Assembly: GCF_000765215.1 (NCBI RefSeq)
Contig: NZ_JPJE01000027.1
Location: 124,001 to 188,000 of the forward strand
From: Eubacterium sp. ER2
GTDB taxonomy: Bacteria > Bacillota > Clostridia > Lachnospirales > Lachnospiraceae
Reading direction: 5' to 3'
DNA: 64,000 nucleotides
The position numbers and the translations under genes are program-made. Within the stretch, counting starts at the first letter, position 1. Each line of letters starts with the position of its first letter. The notes beneath the pieces were generated by a model that saw nothing but the letters and a program-made list of their open reading frames with translations, was not told the DNA's origin and did no database searches. This document shows, in pieces, positions 7,951-17,522 of this stretch.

Positions 7951-9018
7951 CTATTCATTGACAGCAGACTCGATCAAATCAATAATAGTATCAATAGAAT
8001 TCTGCTGATGGGATTTGGACATGGCTTCAATGTACTGCTGTCTGTTCTTGTAGAGAGTATGGACGCAGGAGAGGAATTTTTCGTTTGTAATGTCTTCTTC
8101 CTCCAATACCATGCTGAAGCCCTGGCGTTCAAAGGAGCGGGCGTTCAGGATCTGGTCGCCACGGCTCGCATTTGCGGAGAGAGGGATCAGCAGGTTCGGC
8201 TTGTGCAGTGCGAGAAGCTCACAGATGGCATTGGCTCCCGCCCTGGAAATGACGATGTCTGTCAGGGCAAAGAGGTCTTTCAGTTCATCCTTGATGTATT
8301 CATATTGGACATAGCCGTTCAGATTGTTTAGGGTGGGGTCAAGCTTGCCTCTGCCGCACAGGTGGATGATCTGAAAATCCTTCAGAAGCTCCGGGAGATT
8401 GCTCCGCACCGCATTGTTCACAGCTACAGCTCCCAGGCTTCCGCCGATTACGAGAATGACCGGCTTATCAGACGTAAAGCCCGTGAAACTCCTTGCTTTT
8501 TCAGCATCTCCCTCAAGAAGCTCCTGGCGGATGGGGGATCCGGTCAGAACAGCCTTGTCGGCAGGAAGAAGATCCAATGTCTCCGGGAAATTGCAGCACA
8601 CCTTCACTGCGGAAGGTATGGAAAGCTTGTTGGCAAGTCCGGGCGTCATGTCGGACTCGTGGATAATTACGGGGACTTTACACTGTTTCCCTGCCACGAC
8701 CACCGGGACAGACACAAATCCTCCCTTGGAGAAGATCACATCCGGTTTGAGAAGCCTGATCAGCTTTTTCGCTTCGCCAAAGCCCTTCAGCACCCGGAAA
8801 GGATCTGTAAAGTTCTGGACGCTGAAGTAGCGGCGCAGTTTTCCGGAGGAGATCCCGTGGTAAGGAATTCCGAACTGTTCGATCAGCTCCTTCTCAATGC
8901 CATTGTAGGAGCCGATGTAGTGAATATCATATTGTAACTCCCGCAGCCGGGGAAGCAGTGCGATATTCGGGGTGACGTGGCCCGCAGTACCGCCGCCAGT
9001 TAAAATAATACGTTTCAT
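7951..9018 (-). CDS. murG: UDP-GlcNAc: undecaprenyl-PP-MurNAc-pentapeptide GlcNAc transferase (MurG-like)
   Basis: The 355-residue GT-B protein begins KRIILTGGGTAGHVTPNIA, the MurG glycine-rich loop that binds the lipid diphosphate, and has the second-domain signature VILVIGGSLGAVAVN with ISRAGANAICELLAL near the UDP-GlcNAc site. MurG makes lipid II from lipid I on the inner face of the membrane. The length equals the family norm. It stands alone, not in a mur/dcw cluster, which is common in Clostridia. The gene is divergent from the gene at 9133 and convergent with the sigma gene. Confidence 0.92.
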   Translation of the reverse strand: MKRIILTGGGTAGHVTPNIALLPRLRELQYDIHYIGSYNGIEKELIEQFGIPYHGISSGKLRRYFSVQNFTDPFRVLKGFGEAKKLIRLLKPDVIFSKGGFVSVPVVVAGKQCKVPVIIHESDMTPGLANKLSIPSAVKVCCNFPETLDLLPADKAVLTGSPIRQELLEGDAEKARSFTGFTSDKPVILVIGGSLGAVAVNNAVRSNLPELLKDFQIIHLCGRGKLDPTLNNLNGYVQYEYIKDELKDLFALTDIVISRAGANAICELLALHKPNLLIPLSANASRGDQILNARSFERQGFSMVLEEEDITNEKFLSCVHTLYKNRQQYIEAMSKSHQQNSIDTIIDLIESAVNE

Positions 9019-9132
9019 GATATCTGTATTCCTCCGATTTTAATTTCTATTAACAATTGTAAACGTAAGTACGTCGGGGGTCAAGGAAAAGTAGCAATCA
9101 CAGTACGAAAGAAATAGTCAGAGAGGTGGCCG

Positions 9133-10044
9133 ATGAGAGAATATTCTAATAATGAACAGTCCTGCGAGGAGCAGAGAGAGGAAGAGCAGTTCAAGGCTCT
9201 CCTGGAAAAGCAGATGCGCAGAGAAGCTGAGCAGATTGAAGAGGAACTGGAAAATAATCCCGAGATTGCCGGGCTGTCCCCTGACGACAGCGCTAAGGAT
9301 AAGCTGTACGAAAAAATAGAGGAGTATGAGCGGCAGCAGGCTGTGCGCAGACTGTCTCCGGAGGATCAGGAGGCGCTGCGCCTTGGGCGGCAGATCCAGA
9401 AGGAGAAGGCCCTGGGGAGGAAAAACACAGTCGATTCCAAATCCGGATCCGGGTATAGGAGGAAGCGCTTCTTCAAGCGCCTGGCCGGTGTCGCGGCAGT
9501 GTTCGTTATTGTGACCGCTGTGGGGATCACAGGTGTCGGCGGACCGGATAGGGTGATGGAGGTGATACAGAAAATGATAGGGGAAAGAAAACTCACAACT
9601 ATTAATTCATCTGATAAAGATATTGTGGAATTTAGCGATGTGGAAGAGGATGAAGCTTATGAGCAAATCAAAGATGATTTGGGAATTGATCCGGTAAGAA
9701 TGGTCAAACAGTTACCAGACATGAAATTTGTTAATATGCAATTGGATGAAGAGTTACGAGTAGCAAATGTATTTTATGAAAAACAGGGTGAAATCATATC
9801 TTATATTATAAATTGTTCTCAGGAAGATGCAGTATGGGGCTCAGATGTTGAAGATATACTGCTCGAAGAATACAGATATCCACTTAAATCAACAGAAACA
9901 TTAATACAAGAATATGAAATAGAAGAAACAGGTGAAAAAAAATATGTTGCTAATTTTGAGTATCGAAAAGTAAATTATCAGCTTGCCGGTATTATGACAA
10001 GAGAACAATTGGAAGAAATTTTAAATAATTTACATTTTTTGTAA
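9133..10044 (+). CDS. Single-pass membrane protein, DUF4367-like C terminus
   Basis: About 303 residues. The N-terminal 110 are charged and helical with many Glu/Gln. One membrane helix follows at about 116-137 (AGVAAVFVIVTAVGITGVGG), then an extracytoplasmic part of about 150 residues that resembles the DUF4367 fold often attached to anti-sigma or sigma-regulator proteins; that match is from memory and tentative. Base use changes abruptly inside the gene: the part encoding the N terminus is GC-rich like its neighbours, while from about 9590 the codons become strongly AT-rich, as in the next gene. This suggests a mosaic gene or rapid divergence of the surface domain. Confidence 0.5.
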   Translation: MREYSNNEQSCEEQREEEQFKALLEKQMRREAEQIEEELENNPEIAGLSPDDSAKDKLYEKIEEYERQQAVRRLSPEDQEALRLGRQIQKEKALGRKNTVDSKSGSGYRRKRFFKRLAGVAAVFVIVTAVGITGVGGPDRVMEVIQKMIGERKLTTINSSDKDIVEFSDVEEDEAYEQIKDDLGIDPVRMVKQLPDMKFVNMQLDEELRVANVFYEKQGEIISYIINCSQEDAVWGSDVEDILLEEYRYPLKSTETLIQEYEIEETGEKKYVANFEYRKVNYQLAGIMTREQLEEILNNLHFL

Positions 10045-10123
10045 AAAAGGCGTCAGTTTTTGCAAAGTTATGTGTCTAACTGTATGGAAAGAAAAGCAGA
10101 ACAAAGAAAAGGAGGGACATTTT

Positions 10124-10600
10124 TTGAAAAAGAAACTGATATCTGTATGCTTCGCAGCTGTGTTGATGGTGGGCCTTACAATAACCGCAGAATTCCCAAC
10201 AAAAGCAAATGAAAGCAAGCCTATGTTAGACGGCTCATATCTGACATGCGAAGATGAATCTACAGGTATTGCGGGCGCAATGACCAGAGGTGTAGATCTG
10301 CAGACAGGATATTCAAAACTTAGAGAATTAGGTCCTGGTAAGATTTATGCTGGTGGAACAACCATTGCACAGCATAATGTGGAGTCTATCAAAGTGTCTG
10401 TTATTGTGGAAAGAGCTAAAGATGAAAATGATGACTGGCATTATGTAGACTCATGGCAAAAGGAAAACGAAAACACATTCTCTGTCAGCACAAGTAAGAT
10501 GATGGAAGTGGAGCCTGACTGGTATTACAGAGTGCGTTGCATCCATTCAGCTGGCAATGATATGAGTACTTCGCGGACCAATGGCCTTTACATTGACTAG
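10124..10600 (+). CDS. Secreted DUF6147 family protein
   Basis: The start is TTG at 10124, with a strong SD (GGAGGG at 10111-10116, 7 nt away); the longer ATG-started frame at 10070 lacks support. The protein opens with a classical signal peptide (MKKKLISVCFAAVLMVGLTI) followed by a mature domain of about 130 residues. Features such as LDGSYLTCEDES, TRGVDLQTGYS, KIYAGG and WYYRVRCIHS match my memory of DUF6147, small secreted proteins of unknown function in Lachnospiraceae. The gene is AT-rich like the end of the gene before it. It may be co-transcribed with that gene, as both would act at the cell surface. Confidence 0.65.
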   Translation: MKKKLISVCFAAVLMVGLTITAEFPTKANESKPMLDGSYLTCEDESTGIAGAMTRGVDLQTGYSKLRELGPGKIYAGGTTIAQHNVESIKVSVIVERAKDENDDWHYVDSWQKENENTFSVSTSKMMEVEPDWYYRVRCIHSAGNDMSTSRTNGLYID

Positions 10601-10704
10601 CCCGAAGAAGACTAAAAAACAAAAAGAAATAATTAAAAAAACAAACCAAGAGAACATTTTAAAATCGATCTTTTGATCGAAAAGCCCAATGGGCACCAAA
10701 CCAT

Positions 10705-10854
10705 CCTGCCGAGCTGCTGTATCTGCTGCTTCGTGGCGCACCTGGAAACAATAATCAAATAACAATTTTATTTTTTCCTTACATTGAGAAGCCGTCATAC
10801 AGGCCCGAAAGGGCTAAAGACGTCGTGAAGCAGCAGATACAGCAGCTTGGCGGG
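10705..10854. repeat. 150-bp inverted-repeat element in intergenic region 10601-10960
   Basis: The left arm at 10705-10732 and right arm at 10827-10854 are inverted repeats of 28 bp with two mismatches; the 21-bp core starting AGCTGCTGTATCTGCTG is exact. The interior is AT-rich. Further small hairpins surround it (10664-10680 around ATCGATC; 10683-10694; 10801-10815). No ORF is convincing between 10600 and 10961. It resembles a MITE-like relic or a second candidate invertible segment. Confidence 0.65.
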
Positions 10855-10893
10855 ACATAAGAGAACGCACACAAAAAAAGAAAAAACTAAACG

Positions 10894-10941
10894 AAAGAGA
10901 GGGCGCTGCCACAAATAAGAGTGGCGGCGGGCCCTCTCTTT
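10894..10941. terminator. Bidirectional terminator before the TSCPD gene
   Basis: A long stem (AAAGAGAGGGC... with ...GCCCTCTCTTT) has an A run before and a T run after it. It lies just past the 3' end of the minus-strand TSCPD gene and also faces transcripts arriving from the plus strand. Confidence 0.8.
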
Positions 10942-10960
10942 CCAATTTAGTGCTTTTGCA

Positions 10961-11212
10961 TTAGTTCTCCTGTGCCTTTGCCATGCGGAGAGCCTTGGCA
11001 AGCTGGTCCGGACAGGATGTGGGTTTAAAGCCGCACTGGATGCCCTCGATACGGGAGATGGCCTCGTCTACATTCATGCCCTCCACAAGCCGGGCAACTC
11101 CCTGGGTGTTTCCGGCGCATCCGCCTACGAATTCTACGGATTTGATGGTGTCGCCGTCCAGCTCTACATTGATGAGCTGTGAACAGACGCCCTGTGGTCT
11201 GAACTGTATCAT
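10961..11212 (-). CDS. TSCPD domain protein (TIGR03905 type), 83 aa
   Basis: The small protein has the TSCPD pattern: QGVCSQLINVELDGDTIKSV, then FVGGCAGNTQGVARLV, then GIQCGFKPTSCPDQLA. TSCPD domains also occur at the end of class II ribonucleotide reductases, where cysteines may bind metal; the free-standing TIGR03905 family is of unknown function. Four conserved cysteines are visible. It is monocistronic between two terminator-like structures. Confidence 0.85.
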   Translation of the reverse strand: MIQFRPQGVCSQLINVELDGDTIKSVEFVGGCAGNTQGVARLVEGMNVDEAISRIEGIQCGFKPTSCPDQLAKALRMAKAQEN

Positions 11213-11360
11213 GATAGAAACCTCCTTATCCTTTGCACTCCCTGTACAGAGATCTGTACAGAGGAGAAGATGTCTTTCATCGAAGAAATTATATCAAAAA
11301 GACAGGTTGAAATCAACGGCTGGGTCAGCACCCAGCTATTCGTCCAGCCATATGGCCAGG

Positions 11361-12260
11361 TCAGAGCCCATATTTCTGATAAAGCTCTTCTCTGTACGCA
11401 GAGTCGGATGCAGCTTTTATGATCTGATCTTCCTTTTTCTCCCTATTTAGAATAAGAATCAGTCTGCTGTAGCGGTCGGATGCCTGTTGCCGCCCAATGG
11501 CCTCACCCTGCTGCCTTCCAATCCGCGTCCATTCCTCGCGCCCTTTCTCTATGGCGTCATCCCATATCATCTGTCCAAGTTTTGTCATGGCAATCGCCTC
11601 CTTTATTGCTTCCAGGTCATCGTCCTTCAAAAATTTCACTGCGAAAGCGTAGAGTATCGCTTCCATCTTCTGGATCTCCTCCGGGTCAAAGGAGCTCTCG
11701 GCTGCCCGCAGGAGCTGAATGGCCTGCAGGATCCGGTTCTTCTGTCTGAGACTGCCTCCCATCAGGGGAGAAAGGAGCAGGGGAATGATGTCTTCCCTCG
11801 ACACAGAAGAGGCACCATTTTCAGCAAGCCGGGAAAAGAGCTGGTCTGAGTTGTCGTCCTTTAATCGGATCAGGCGGACCCGGTACGTGTTAATCCCCTC
11901 TGTGATGCTGTCCCGGAGCTTTTTGGCCCTGTCGGAGCAGATGACGTAGGTGATCACCGGCCCGCCGAGCCGCCGGGGGGCGGACGCCTCATACTCCCGG
12001 AACCGCCGCATATCGCTGACGGAGACTGAGTCGCTCTCAAATTCAAAGTGATACCAGAGACCGTTTTCCATCTCGTAGAGAAAATCCTGATACATGTGTC
12101 GGGTCTCCAGCTCCACTATTTCCGTGGGCGCTGAACGGACGGCCTTCTCCGGGATACCCAGCCAGTGGATTAGCTCATCGCCAAAGTAGTCCGCGGCGGA
12201 CTTGAAAGCCAGATCCTCAAGATGAGAAAGATCCGTGTTCGGTTTGTTTGCTTCCTGCAA
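11361..12260 (-). CDS. Rpn/PD-(D/E)XK nuclease family protein
   Basis: The start is a TTG at 12260 behind SD GGAGGG. The 299-residue protein has an N-terminal domain with FLYEMENGLWYHFEFES, where the acidic pair sits as in PD-(D/E)XK enzymes of the Rpn (recombination-promoting nuclease, formerly putative transposase) group. The C-terminal half is charged and helical and contains GREEWTRIGRQQGEAIGRQQ. Rpn proteins are DNA endonucleases that raise RecA-independent recombination; copies are often numerous and degenerate in Clostridia. A relative lies at 55258-56274. Activity cannot be judged from sequence alone. Confidence 0.62.
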   Translation of the reverse strand: MQEANKPNTDLSHLEDLAFKSAADYFGDELIHWLGIPEKAVRSAPTEIVELETRHMYQDFLYEMENGLWYHFEFESDSVSVSDMRRFREYEASAPRRLGGPVITYVICSDRAKKLRDSITEGINTYRVRLIRLKDDNSDQLFSRLAENGASSVSREDIIPLLLSPLMGGSLRQKNRILQAIQLLRAAESSFDPEEIQKMEAILYAFAVKFLKDDDLEAIKEAIAMTKLGQMIWDDAIEKGREEWTRIGRQQGEAIGRQQASDRYSRLILILNREKKEDQIIKAASDSAYREELYQKYGL

Positions 12261-12728
12261 TATGTCCCTCCGTTTCCGGCGGCACAGGAACTGTTTTCAT
12301 ATCCTTATCATACCATACCAGATAGCAGATTGCCTTTATTTTATCGTAAATGTACAAAATATTCGTTGGATATCTGTCCGATGCGGACTGAGATATTCAG
12401 ATAAATGCAGCTAGAAAATATCTGCAGCTGAAATGTGCGGCAGATGATCTTGATTGACAGGAAAACAGTGCTGTGCGGCTGCTATCTGTACTGTCTACGA
12501 TACCATGGGAGACGGAGAAAAGCAATACCTTCCCCCCTGCAATTATAGCAACCAATTATAGCAACCATTTGAAATCCCGGCCGCAACGCTCTGAGCCACC
12601 TGGCCGCGACACTCTGATCCTATCCAGTCACAACCCTGATTGCAAACCACCTTCTCCCACGCTATAATGAAAGGGCATTAAAAAGGATGATCAGACATGA
12701 TTATTATAAGGTAGAAAGGATGAGCAAA
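12261..12728. other. Intergenic region without a convincing gene
   Basis: The main structure is a perfect tandem duplication of 13 bp (CAATTATAGCAAC) at 12540-12552 and 12553-12565, followed by an imperfect repeat of GGCCGCAACGCTCTGA near 12580-12617. A -10-like TATAAT occurs near 12662. I see no RNA gene or credible small ORF. Confidence 0.6.
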
Positions 12729-13436
12729 ATGATTGGAATTATAGGAGCAATGGAGGAGGAGGTCTCCGCCTTAAAGGAGGAAATGCAGACAGAGGAGATA
12801 AAGGAGATCGCGGGTATGACCTTTGTGAAGGGCGTTCTCTGCGGCCGGAATGTGGTGGTGGTGCGCAGCGGCATCGGCAAGGTCAACGCGGCTCTGTGCG
12901 CCCAGATACTGGCCTCCGAGTTCGGCGTGGACGCGCTGATCAACACAGGCATCGCCGGTTCCCTTGACGCCCGCATTGACATTGGGGATATAGTGATCTC
13001 CACGGATGCCCTGTACCACGACATGGACGCCTCCAAGTTCGGCGACCCGGTGGGACAGATCCCAAGGATGGACGTGTTTTCCTTTGAGGCGGATCCCCGC
13101 CTGGTAGAGCTGGCAAAAGAGGCCAACCAGGAGGCAAACCCGGACATCCACACATTTACGGGAAGGGTAGTGTCAGGCGACCAGTTTATCTCAGACGCCA
13201 AGGACAAGGAGAGGATCAAGCGCAATTTCGATCCCCTGTGCACGGAGATGGAGGGAGCGGGCATTGCCCACGCCGCCTACCTGAACGGAATTTCGTATGT
13301 CATTATCCGAGCGATTTCTGACAAAGCCGACAACAGCGCCTCTGTAGACTATCCGGTCTTTGAAAAACAGGCTATCGCCCACAGCGTAAGGCTTGTGAAG
13401 GCCCTCCTTTTGAAACTGCCGGAAAAGGGTCTGTAA
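12729..13436 (+). CDS. mtnN: 5'-methylthioadenosine/S-adenosylhomocysteine nucleosidase
   Basis: ATG 12729 is favoured (AAAGGA SD about 9 nt upstream); it gives MIGIIGAMEEEVSALKEEM, the exact family start, and 235 residues. Features include GIAGSLDARIDIGDIV, VSGDQFISD and the catalytic region EMEGAGIAHAAYLN with VIIRAISDKAD, whose aspartate is the general acid. MTAN cleaves the glycosidic bond of MTA and SAH, recycling methylthio groups and relieving product inhibition of methyltransferases. It is also the Pfs enzyme upstream of LuxS-type signalling, but no luxS is seen here. Confidence 0.95.
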   Translation: MIGIIGAMEEEVSALKEEMQTEEIKEIAGMTFVKGVLCGRNVVVVRSGIGKVNAALCAQILASEFGVDALINTGIAGSLDARIDIGDIVISTDALYHDMDASKFGDPVGQIPRMDVFSFEADPRLVELAKEANQEANPDIHTFTGRVVSGDQFISDAKDKERIKRNFDPLCTEMEGAGIAHAAYLNGISYVIIRAISDKADNSASVDYPVFEKQAIAHSVRLVKALLLKLPEKGL

Positions 13437-13562
13437 AAGCAGCGGCACAGCTCGCCAGAAAGCGCCGGAAATCCCCTGTTTCCGGGCAGAAACTGTAGAA
13501 CGGTTTTTCTGGTTTCCCTTCCGGATTTGAGTATAATCAAATCAAAGAAGGAGGGTTAGATC

Positions 13563-14606
13563 ATGTTAGAAGTGGTATTGGACAGACATATTATGGTTAT
13601 CCTTATGGGGATAGCCGCGGCTGTGGGGGTGATCAGCAAGATCGCGGCCGGCATTTCTCTGAAGAGACTGGTCCGGGCGGCCGGCAGTATGAATAAGAGC
13701 GGACATCCCCTGGTTCGCCTGGTGAAGGCAAAATTTGAACATGCCTGCATGGTGAGCGACCGGGTTCAGAACGTGGAGGTGTTTGTGGAAAAATATCTGC
13801 ATGAATACCGGGCCGGAGGGCTCAGGCTTCACACCTGGAGACGCCTGGAGAAGGCGGGCGTGTGGCTGTGCCTTCTGTTTGGACTGGCCGGCGCGGGTGC
13901 CTGGTACGCGTCCCGGGGCATGGCGGACCAGGTGATCCAGTACGGCGCGGCGGGAGCGGGAGGAGCCATTCTTCTCTTCCTGTTCCAGCTCACAAGCGAT
14001 GAGAAGTACCAGCTTGGAGTCATCAGAAACTATATGGTGGATTATCTGGAAAATGTCTGCGCACACCGGTATGAGAAGGCGCAGGCGGACAGAGTGAAGG
14101 AAGAGTGGAAGGCCATGGCTCCGCCGGACACAAATTCCCGGTCTGAGGAGATCCAGCCGGCACGGGAGATCCAGCCGGAGATCCTGCAGCCGGCAGAGGG
14201 CCCGCAGCCTGAAATCCGCCAGCCGGAGATGAGCCGGCCGGAGATGCATCAGCCGGAAATGCGCCAGTCAGAGATGGGTCAGCCACAGAACCTGCGGGAG
14301 GCGCAGGAAGAGAAGGCGCAGGCGGCAGAAGGCAGGGAGCCGGCCTGGGAGCCGGTTCAGAAAGCTGCACAGGAAGCAGTCCGGGAGACAGCCGCCCGGG
14401 AGCCGGCTCAGGAGCAGAGAGAGCAGCGGCTGCGCTTCCAGGAGGAAGCCTCCAGAGAGCTGGCTGCTGACGCGAAAAAACGCCAGAGCGGAAAGGACAG
14501 GCCTGTAAGGGAGACAAAAGCGGCCCGGACGAGGACCGGAAAAGAGGAGGACGAGGTCTCAAAGGAGGTCCGCATCCGGGAGATACTGGAGGAGTTTTTG
14601 GCTTGA
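13563..14606 (+). CDS. Membrane protein with Pro/Glu repeat tail, unknown function
   Basis: ATG 13563 follows SD AAGGAGGG. The 347-residue protein has an N-terminal membrane helix (residues about 9-28), two more around 98-118 and 127-142, and a long charged cytoplasmic-like tail. The tail contains a degenerate five-residue repeat (variants of QPEMR, RPEMH, QPEIR) between about residues 195 and 245, then Ala/Glu/Gln-rich sequence. It ends with EVRIREILEEFLA. I do not recognise the family. It stands between mtnN and pgi with gaps of more than 100 bp, so it may be its own unit. Confidence 0.5.
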   Translation: MLEVVLDRHIMVILMGIAAAVGVISKIAAGISLKRLVRAAGSMNKSGHPLVRLVKAKFEHACMVSDRVQNVEVFVEKYLHEYRAGGLRLHTWRRLEKAGVWLCLLFGLAGAGAWYASRGMADQVIQYGAAGAGGAILLFLFQLTSDEKYQLGVIRNYMVDYLENVCAHRYEKAQADRVKEEWKAMAPPDTNSRSEEIQPAREIQPEILQPAEGPQPEIRQPEMSRPEMHQPEMRQSEMGQPQNLREAQEEKAQAAEGREPAWEPVQKAAQEAVRETAAREPAQEQREQRLRFQEEASRELAADAKKRQSGKDRPVRETKAARTRTGKEEDEVSKEVRIREILEEFLA

Positions 14607-14729
14607 TTATAAAGGGTAATACTGGTAAAATAGACTTGATATGAGCTGAAGCGGGCCTGTCTGCCTTGCCTAAGAGCTGTATCGTGTATCATAAGTATAC
14701 AATAACGAAGAGAGAAAGAAGGGTTTACC

Positions 14730-16079
14730 ATGAGCAGTAAAGTTACATTCGACTATTCAAAGGCAATGACATTTATCAAAGAGCATGAAATAGACTCCAT
14801 GAAAGAGATCGTAGGAAACGCCAAGGACGTCCTTGTGAGCGGAACAGGAGCCGGCAACGACTATATTGGCTGGGTAAATCTCCCTGTAGATTACGATAAA
14901 GAAGAGTTCGCGCGCATCCAGAAGGCGGCAGAGAAGATTCAGAGCGACTCCGAGGTACTGATCGTCATCGGTATCGGCGGCTCCTACCTGGGAGCAAGAG
15001 CTGCCATCGAGTTCCTGCGCCACGGCTTCTACAACAATGTATCCAAAGAGATCCGCAAGACACCGGAGATCTACTATGCAGGAAACAGCATCAGCAGCAC
15101 CTATCTGAAGGGGCTCATCGACGTGATCGGCGACAGAGATTTCTCCGTAAATATCATCTCCAAGTCCGGAACGACCACAGAGCCGGCCATCGCCTTCCGC
15201 GTGTTCAAGGAGATGCTGGAGAAGAAATACGGCAAAGAGGAAGCGGCCAAGAGGATTTACGCCACCACGGACAAGGCAAGGGGAGCCCTGAAGAACCTGG
15301 CCACAGAGGAGGGCTACGAGTCCTTCGTTGTGCCGGACGATGTAGGAGGACGTTTCTCCGTTCTGACAGCTGTGGGACTTCTGCCCATCGCAGTCAGCGG
15401 CGCAGACATCGAGAAGCTGATGGAGGGCGCAGCGGCAGGAAGAGAGCTGGCGCTGAACAAGCCATTTGAGGAAAATGACGCCCTGCAGTACGCGGCTGTC
15501 CGTAACATCCTTCACAGAAAGGGCAAATCCGTAGAGGTGCTGGCGAACTACGAGCCGAGCCTTCACTATGTATCTGAGTGGTGGAAGCAGCTCTACGGCG
15601 AGAGCGAGGGAAAAGACCAGAAGGGTATCTTCCCGGCATCCGTGGATCTCACTACAGACCTCCACTCCATGGGGCAGTTCATCCAGGACGGCAGCCGCAT
15701 CATGTATGAGACAGTCCTGAATGTGGAGACATCCAGAGAGGAAATCCTCATTAACGAGGAGCCGGTGGATCTGGACGGCCTGAACTACCTGGCAGGAAAG
15801 AGCATGGACTTTGTAAACAAGAGCGCCATGAACGGAACAGTCCTGGCCCACACAGATGGCCATGTGCCGAACCTGATGGTGAACATTCCGGAGCAGAATG
15901 AATTTTATCTGGGTGAGCTCTTCTACTTCTTCGAGTTTGCCTGCGGCGTCAGCGGCTATGTATCCGGCGTCAATCCGTTCAACCAGCCGGGCGTTGAGAG
16001 CTACAAGTCAAACATGTTCGCTCTCCTCGGAAAGCCGGGCTATGAAAAAGAGAGAGGAGAGCTGCTGAAGAGATTGTAA
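14730..16079 (+). CDS. pgi: Glucose-6-phosphate isomerase
   Basis: The 449 residues match the short bacterial Pgi class. Signature stretches are [17 protein letters not shown] and [17 protein letters not shown] (sugar-phosphate loop) and [16 protein letters not shown] near the C terminus with the active-site lysine. Pgi interconverts glucose-6-P and fructose-6-P in glycolysis and gluconeogenesis. The ATG has an AG-rich SD region (AGAGAGAAAGAAGGG). The downstream decarboxylase gene begins 18 nt after the stop, so the two may be co-transcribed. Confidence 0.96.
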   Translation: MSSKVTFDYSKAMTFIKEHEIDSMKEIVGNAKDVLVSGTGAGNDYIGWVNLPVDYDKEEFARIQKAAEKIQSDSEVLIVIGIGGSYLGARAAIEFLRHGFYNNVSKEIRKTPEIYYAGNSISSTYLKGLIDVIGDRDFSVNIISKSGTTTEPAIAFRVFKEMLEKKYGKEEAAKRIYATTDKARGALKNLATEEGYESFVVPDDVGGRFSVLTAVGLLPIAVSGADIEKLMEGAAAGRELALNKPFEENDALQYAAVRNILHRKGKSVEVLANYEPSLHYVSEWWKQLYGESEGKDQKGIFPASVDLTTDLHSMGQFIQDGSRIMYETVLNVETSREEILINEEPVDLDGLNYLAGKSMDFVNKSAMNGTVLAHTDGHVPNLMVNIPEQNEFYLGELFYFFEFACGVSGYVSGVNPFNQPGVESYKSNMFALLGKPGYEKERGELLKRL

Positions 16080-16097
16080 GCTATACGAGGCTATCAG

Positions 16098-17522
16098 ATG
16101 ACTGAACTTTACGACAGACTGCAAAGATACAGGGTTTCTGACTATTACGGGTTTCACATGCCGGGGCACAAGCGGAACACAGCGCGCTTCGGCAGTGATC
16201 TTCCCTACGGGATCGACATCACTGAGATCGAGGGATTTGACGACCTCCACCACCCGGACGGGATCCTGAAGGAAGCGCAGGAGAAGGCCTCCCGGATCTA
16301 CGGGACCGGCGAGACGAGATTTCTCGTGAACGGAAGCACAGCGGGGATATTAAGCGCCATCCTGGGGTGCACCCGGAAGGGAGATCAGGTGCTGGTGGGC
16401 CGGAACTGTCACAAATCCGTGTATCACGCCATCTATATGAACGAGCTGGAGCCGGTGTACCTGTACCCCGGTTTCCGACCGGATATTCAGTTGAATACAG
16501 AAATATCTGTAAGCGCAGTGAAAGCTGCGCTTAATGAACATTCCAGGGTAAAGGCGGTGATCCTGGTCTCCCCCACCTATGACGGCGTCGTCTCGGACAT
16601 CCGGGGCATTGTCGGGGAGGTCCATAAGAGGGGAATTCCCCTGATCGTGGACGAGGCACACGGGGCCCACTTTGGCTTCCACCCCTATTTTCCGGAGAGC
16701 GCCCTGGGACAGGGGGCGGACGTGGTGATCCACAGTCTCCACAAGACGCTGCCGGCTCTGACCCAGACGGCCCTCCTCCACGTGGACGGGCCCTTTGCAG
16801 ATCGGGAGCGGATCTTCCGCTATCTGGACATGCTCCAGTCCAGCAGCCCCTCCTATGTGCTCATGGCTGGCATCGACAGGTGTATCCATCTGCTGGGGGA
16901 GAAGAGGGAGGAGCTCTTTGGCCCCTATGTGGAGCAGCTTAAGAGGCTCAGAGAGCGGCTGAGACATCTGGAAAAGCTCTCCCTTGTACAGACAGAGCGC
17001 TACGACCGGTCCAAGGTGGTCCTGTCTGTAGGCAGGGCGGACATGACCGGAAGAGAGCTGTATCTGTGGCTTCTTAGGGATTATCATCTGCAGCTTGAGA
17101 TGGCCGCCGGCTCCTACGCCTTGGCCATGACAAGCGTGGGGGATACGCAGGAGGGCTTCCGCCGGCTGGGGGACGCCCTGGAGGAGATTGACAGATCCGC
17201 GAGGGAGAGAGCGGCAGCAGTCCCCTGCCAGGCCGGCGGCCTGCCGCGGAATGAGATAGTCTGCACAAGCGCCCGGATGGAGGAGTTGGCCCGGGAGACG
17301 AGCCCTGTGAAGGGACAGGTGAAAAAAGTGCTCCTGGAGGAGAGCGAGGGACTGGTGTCCACAGAGTACGCCTACCTCTATCCGCCGGGCATTCCGCTCA
17401 TCGTTCCGGGAGAGCGCATCAGCCGGGAGAGTGTGGAATTGCTGCTCACAAGCAGAAGCCAGGGATTTTCCCTGGAAGGTATGGAAGAAGAAGGAAGCAT
17501 CAGGGTCTGGATAAATGGGTAA
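16098..17522 (+). CDS. Orn/Lys/Arg decarboxylase-fold PLP enzyme (YaaO-like)
   Basis: The 474-residue fold-type I PLP enzyme has VDEAHGAHFGFHPYFPESAL and the PLP lysine in VIHSLHKTLPALTQTA. The C-terminal small domain is short, as in YaaO rather than in large inducible decarboxylases. Family members decarboxylate lysine, arginine or ornithine; the substrate here is not evident. In Bacillus subtilis yaaO lies directly upstream of tmk, holB, yaaT and rsmI, and the order here is equivalent. The end overlaps the following kinase gene by 8 nt. Confidence 0.87.
   Translation: MTELYDRLQRYRVSDYYGFHMPGHKRNTARFGSDLPYGIDITEIEGFDDLHHPDGILKEAQEKASRIYGTGETRFLVNGSTAGILSAILGCTRKGDQVLVGRNCHKSVYHAIYMNELEPVYLYPGFRPDIQLNTEISVSAVKAALNEHSRVKAVILVSPTYDGVVSDIRGIVGEVHKRGIPLIVDEAHGAHFGFHPYFPESALGQGADVVIHSLHKTLPALTQTALLHVDGPFADRERIFRYLDMLQSSSPSYVLMAGIDRCIHLLGEKREELFGPYVEQLKRLRERLRHLEKLSLVQTERYDRSKVVLSVGRADMTGRELYLWLLRDYHLQLEMAAGSYALAMTSVGDTQEGFRRLGDALEEIDRSARERAAAVPCQAGGLPRNEIVCTSARMEELARETSPVKGQVKKVLLEESEGLVSTEYAYLYPPGIPLIVPGERISRESVELLLTSRSQGFSLEGMEEEGSIRVWING

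Noticed and set aside
12473-12667. 64-codon ORF in the gap before mtnN
   Set aside because: No SD, low complexity, overlaps tandem repeats and the probable promoter.
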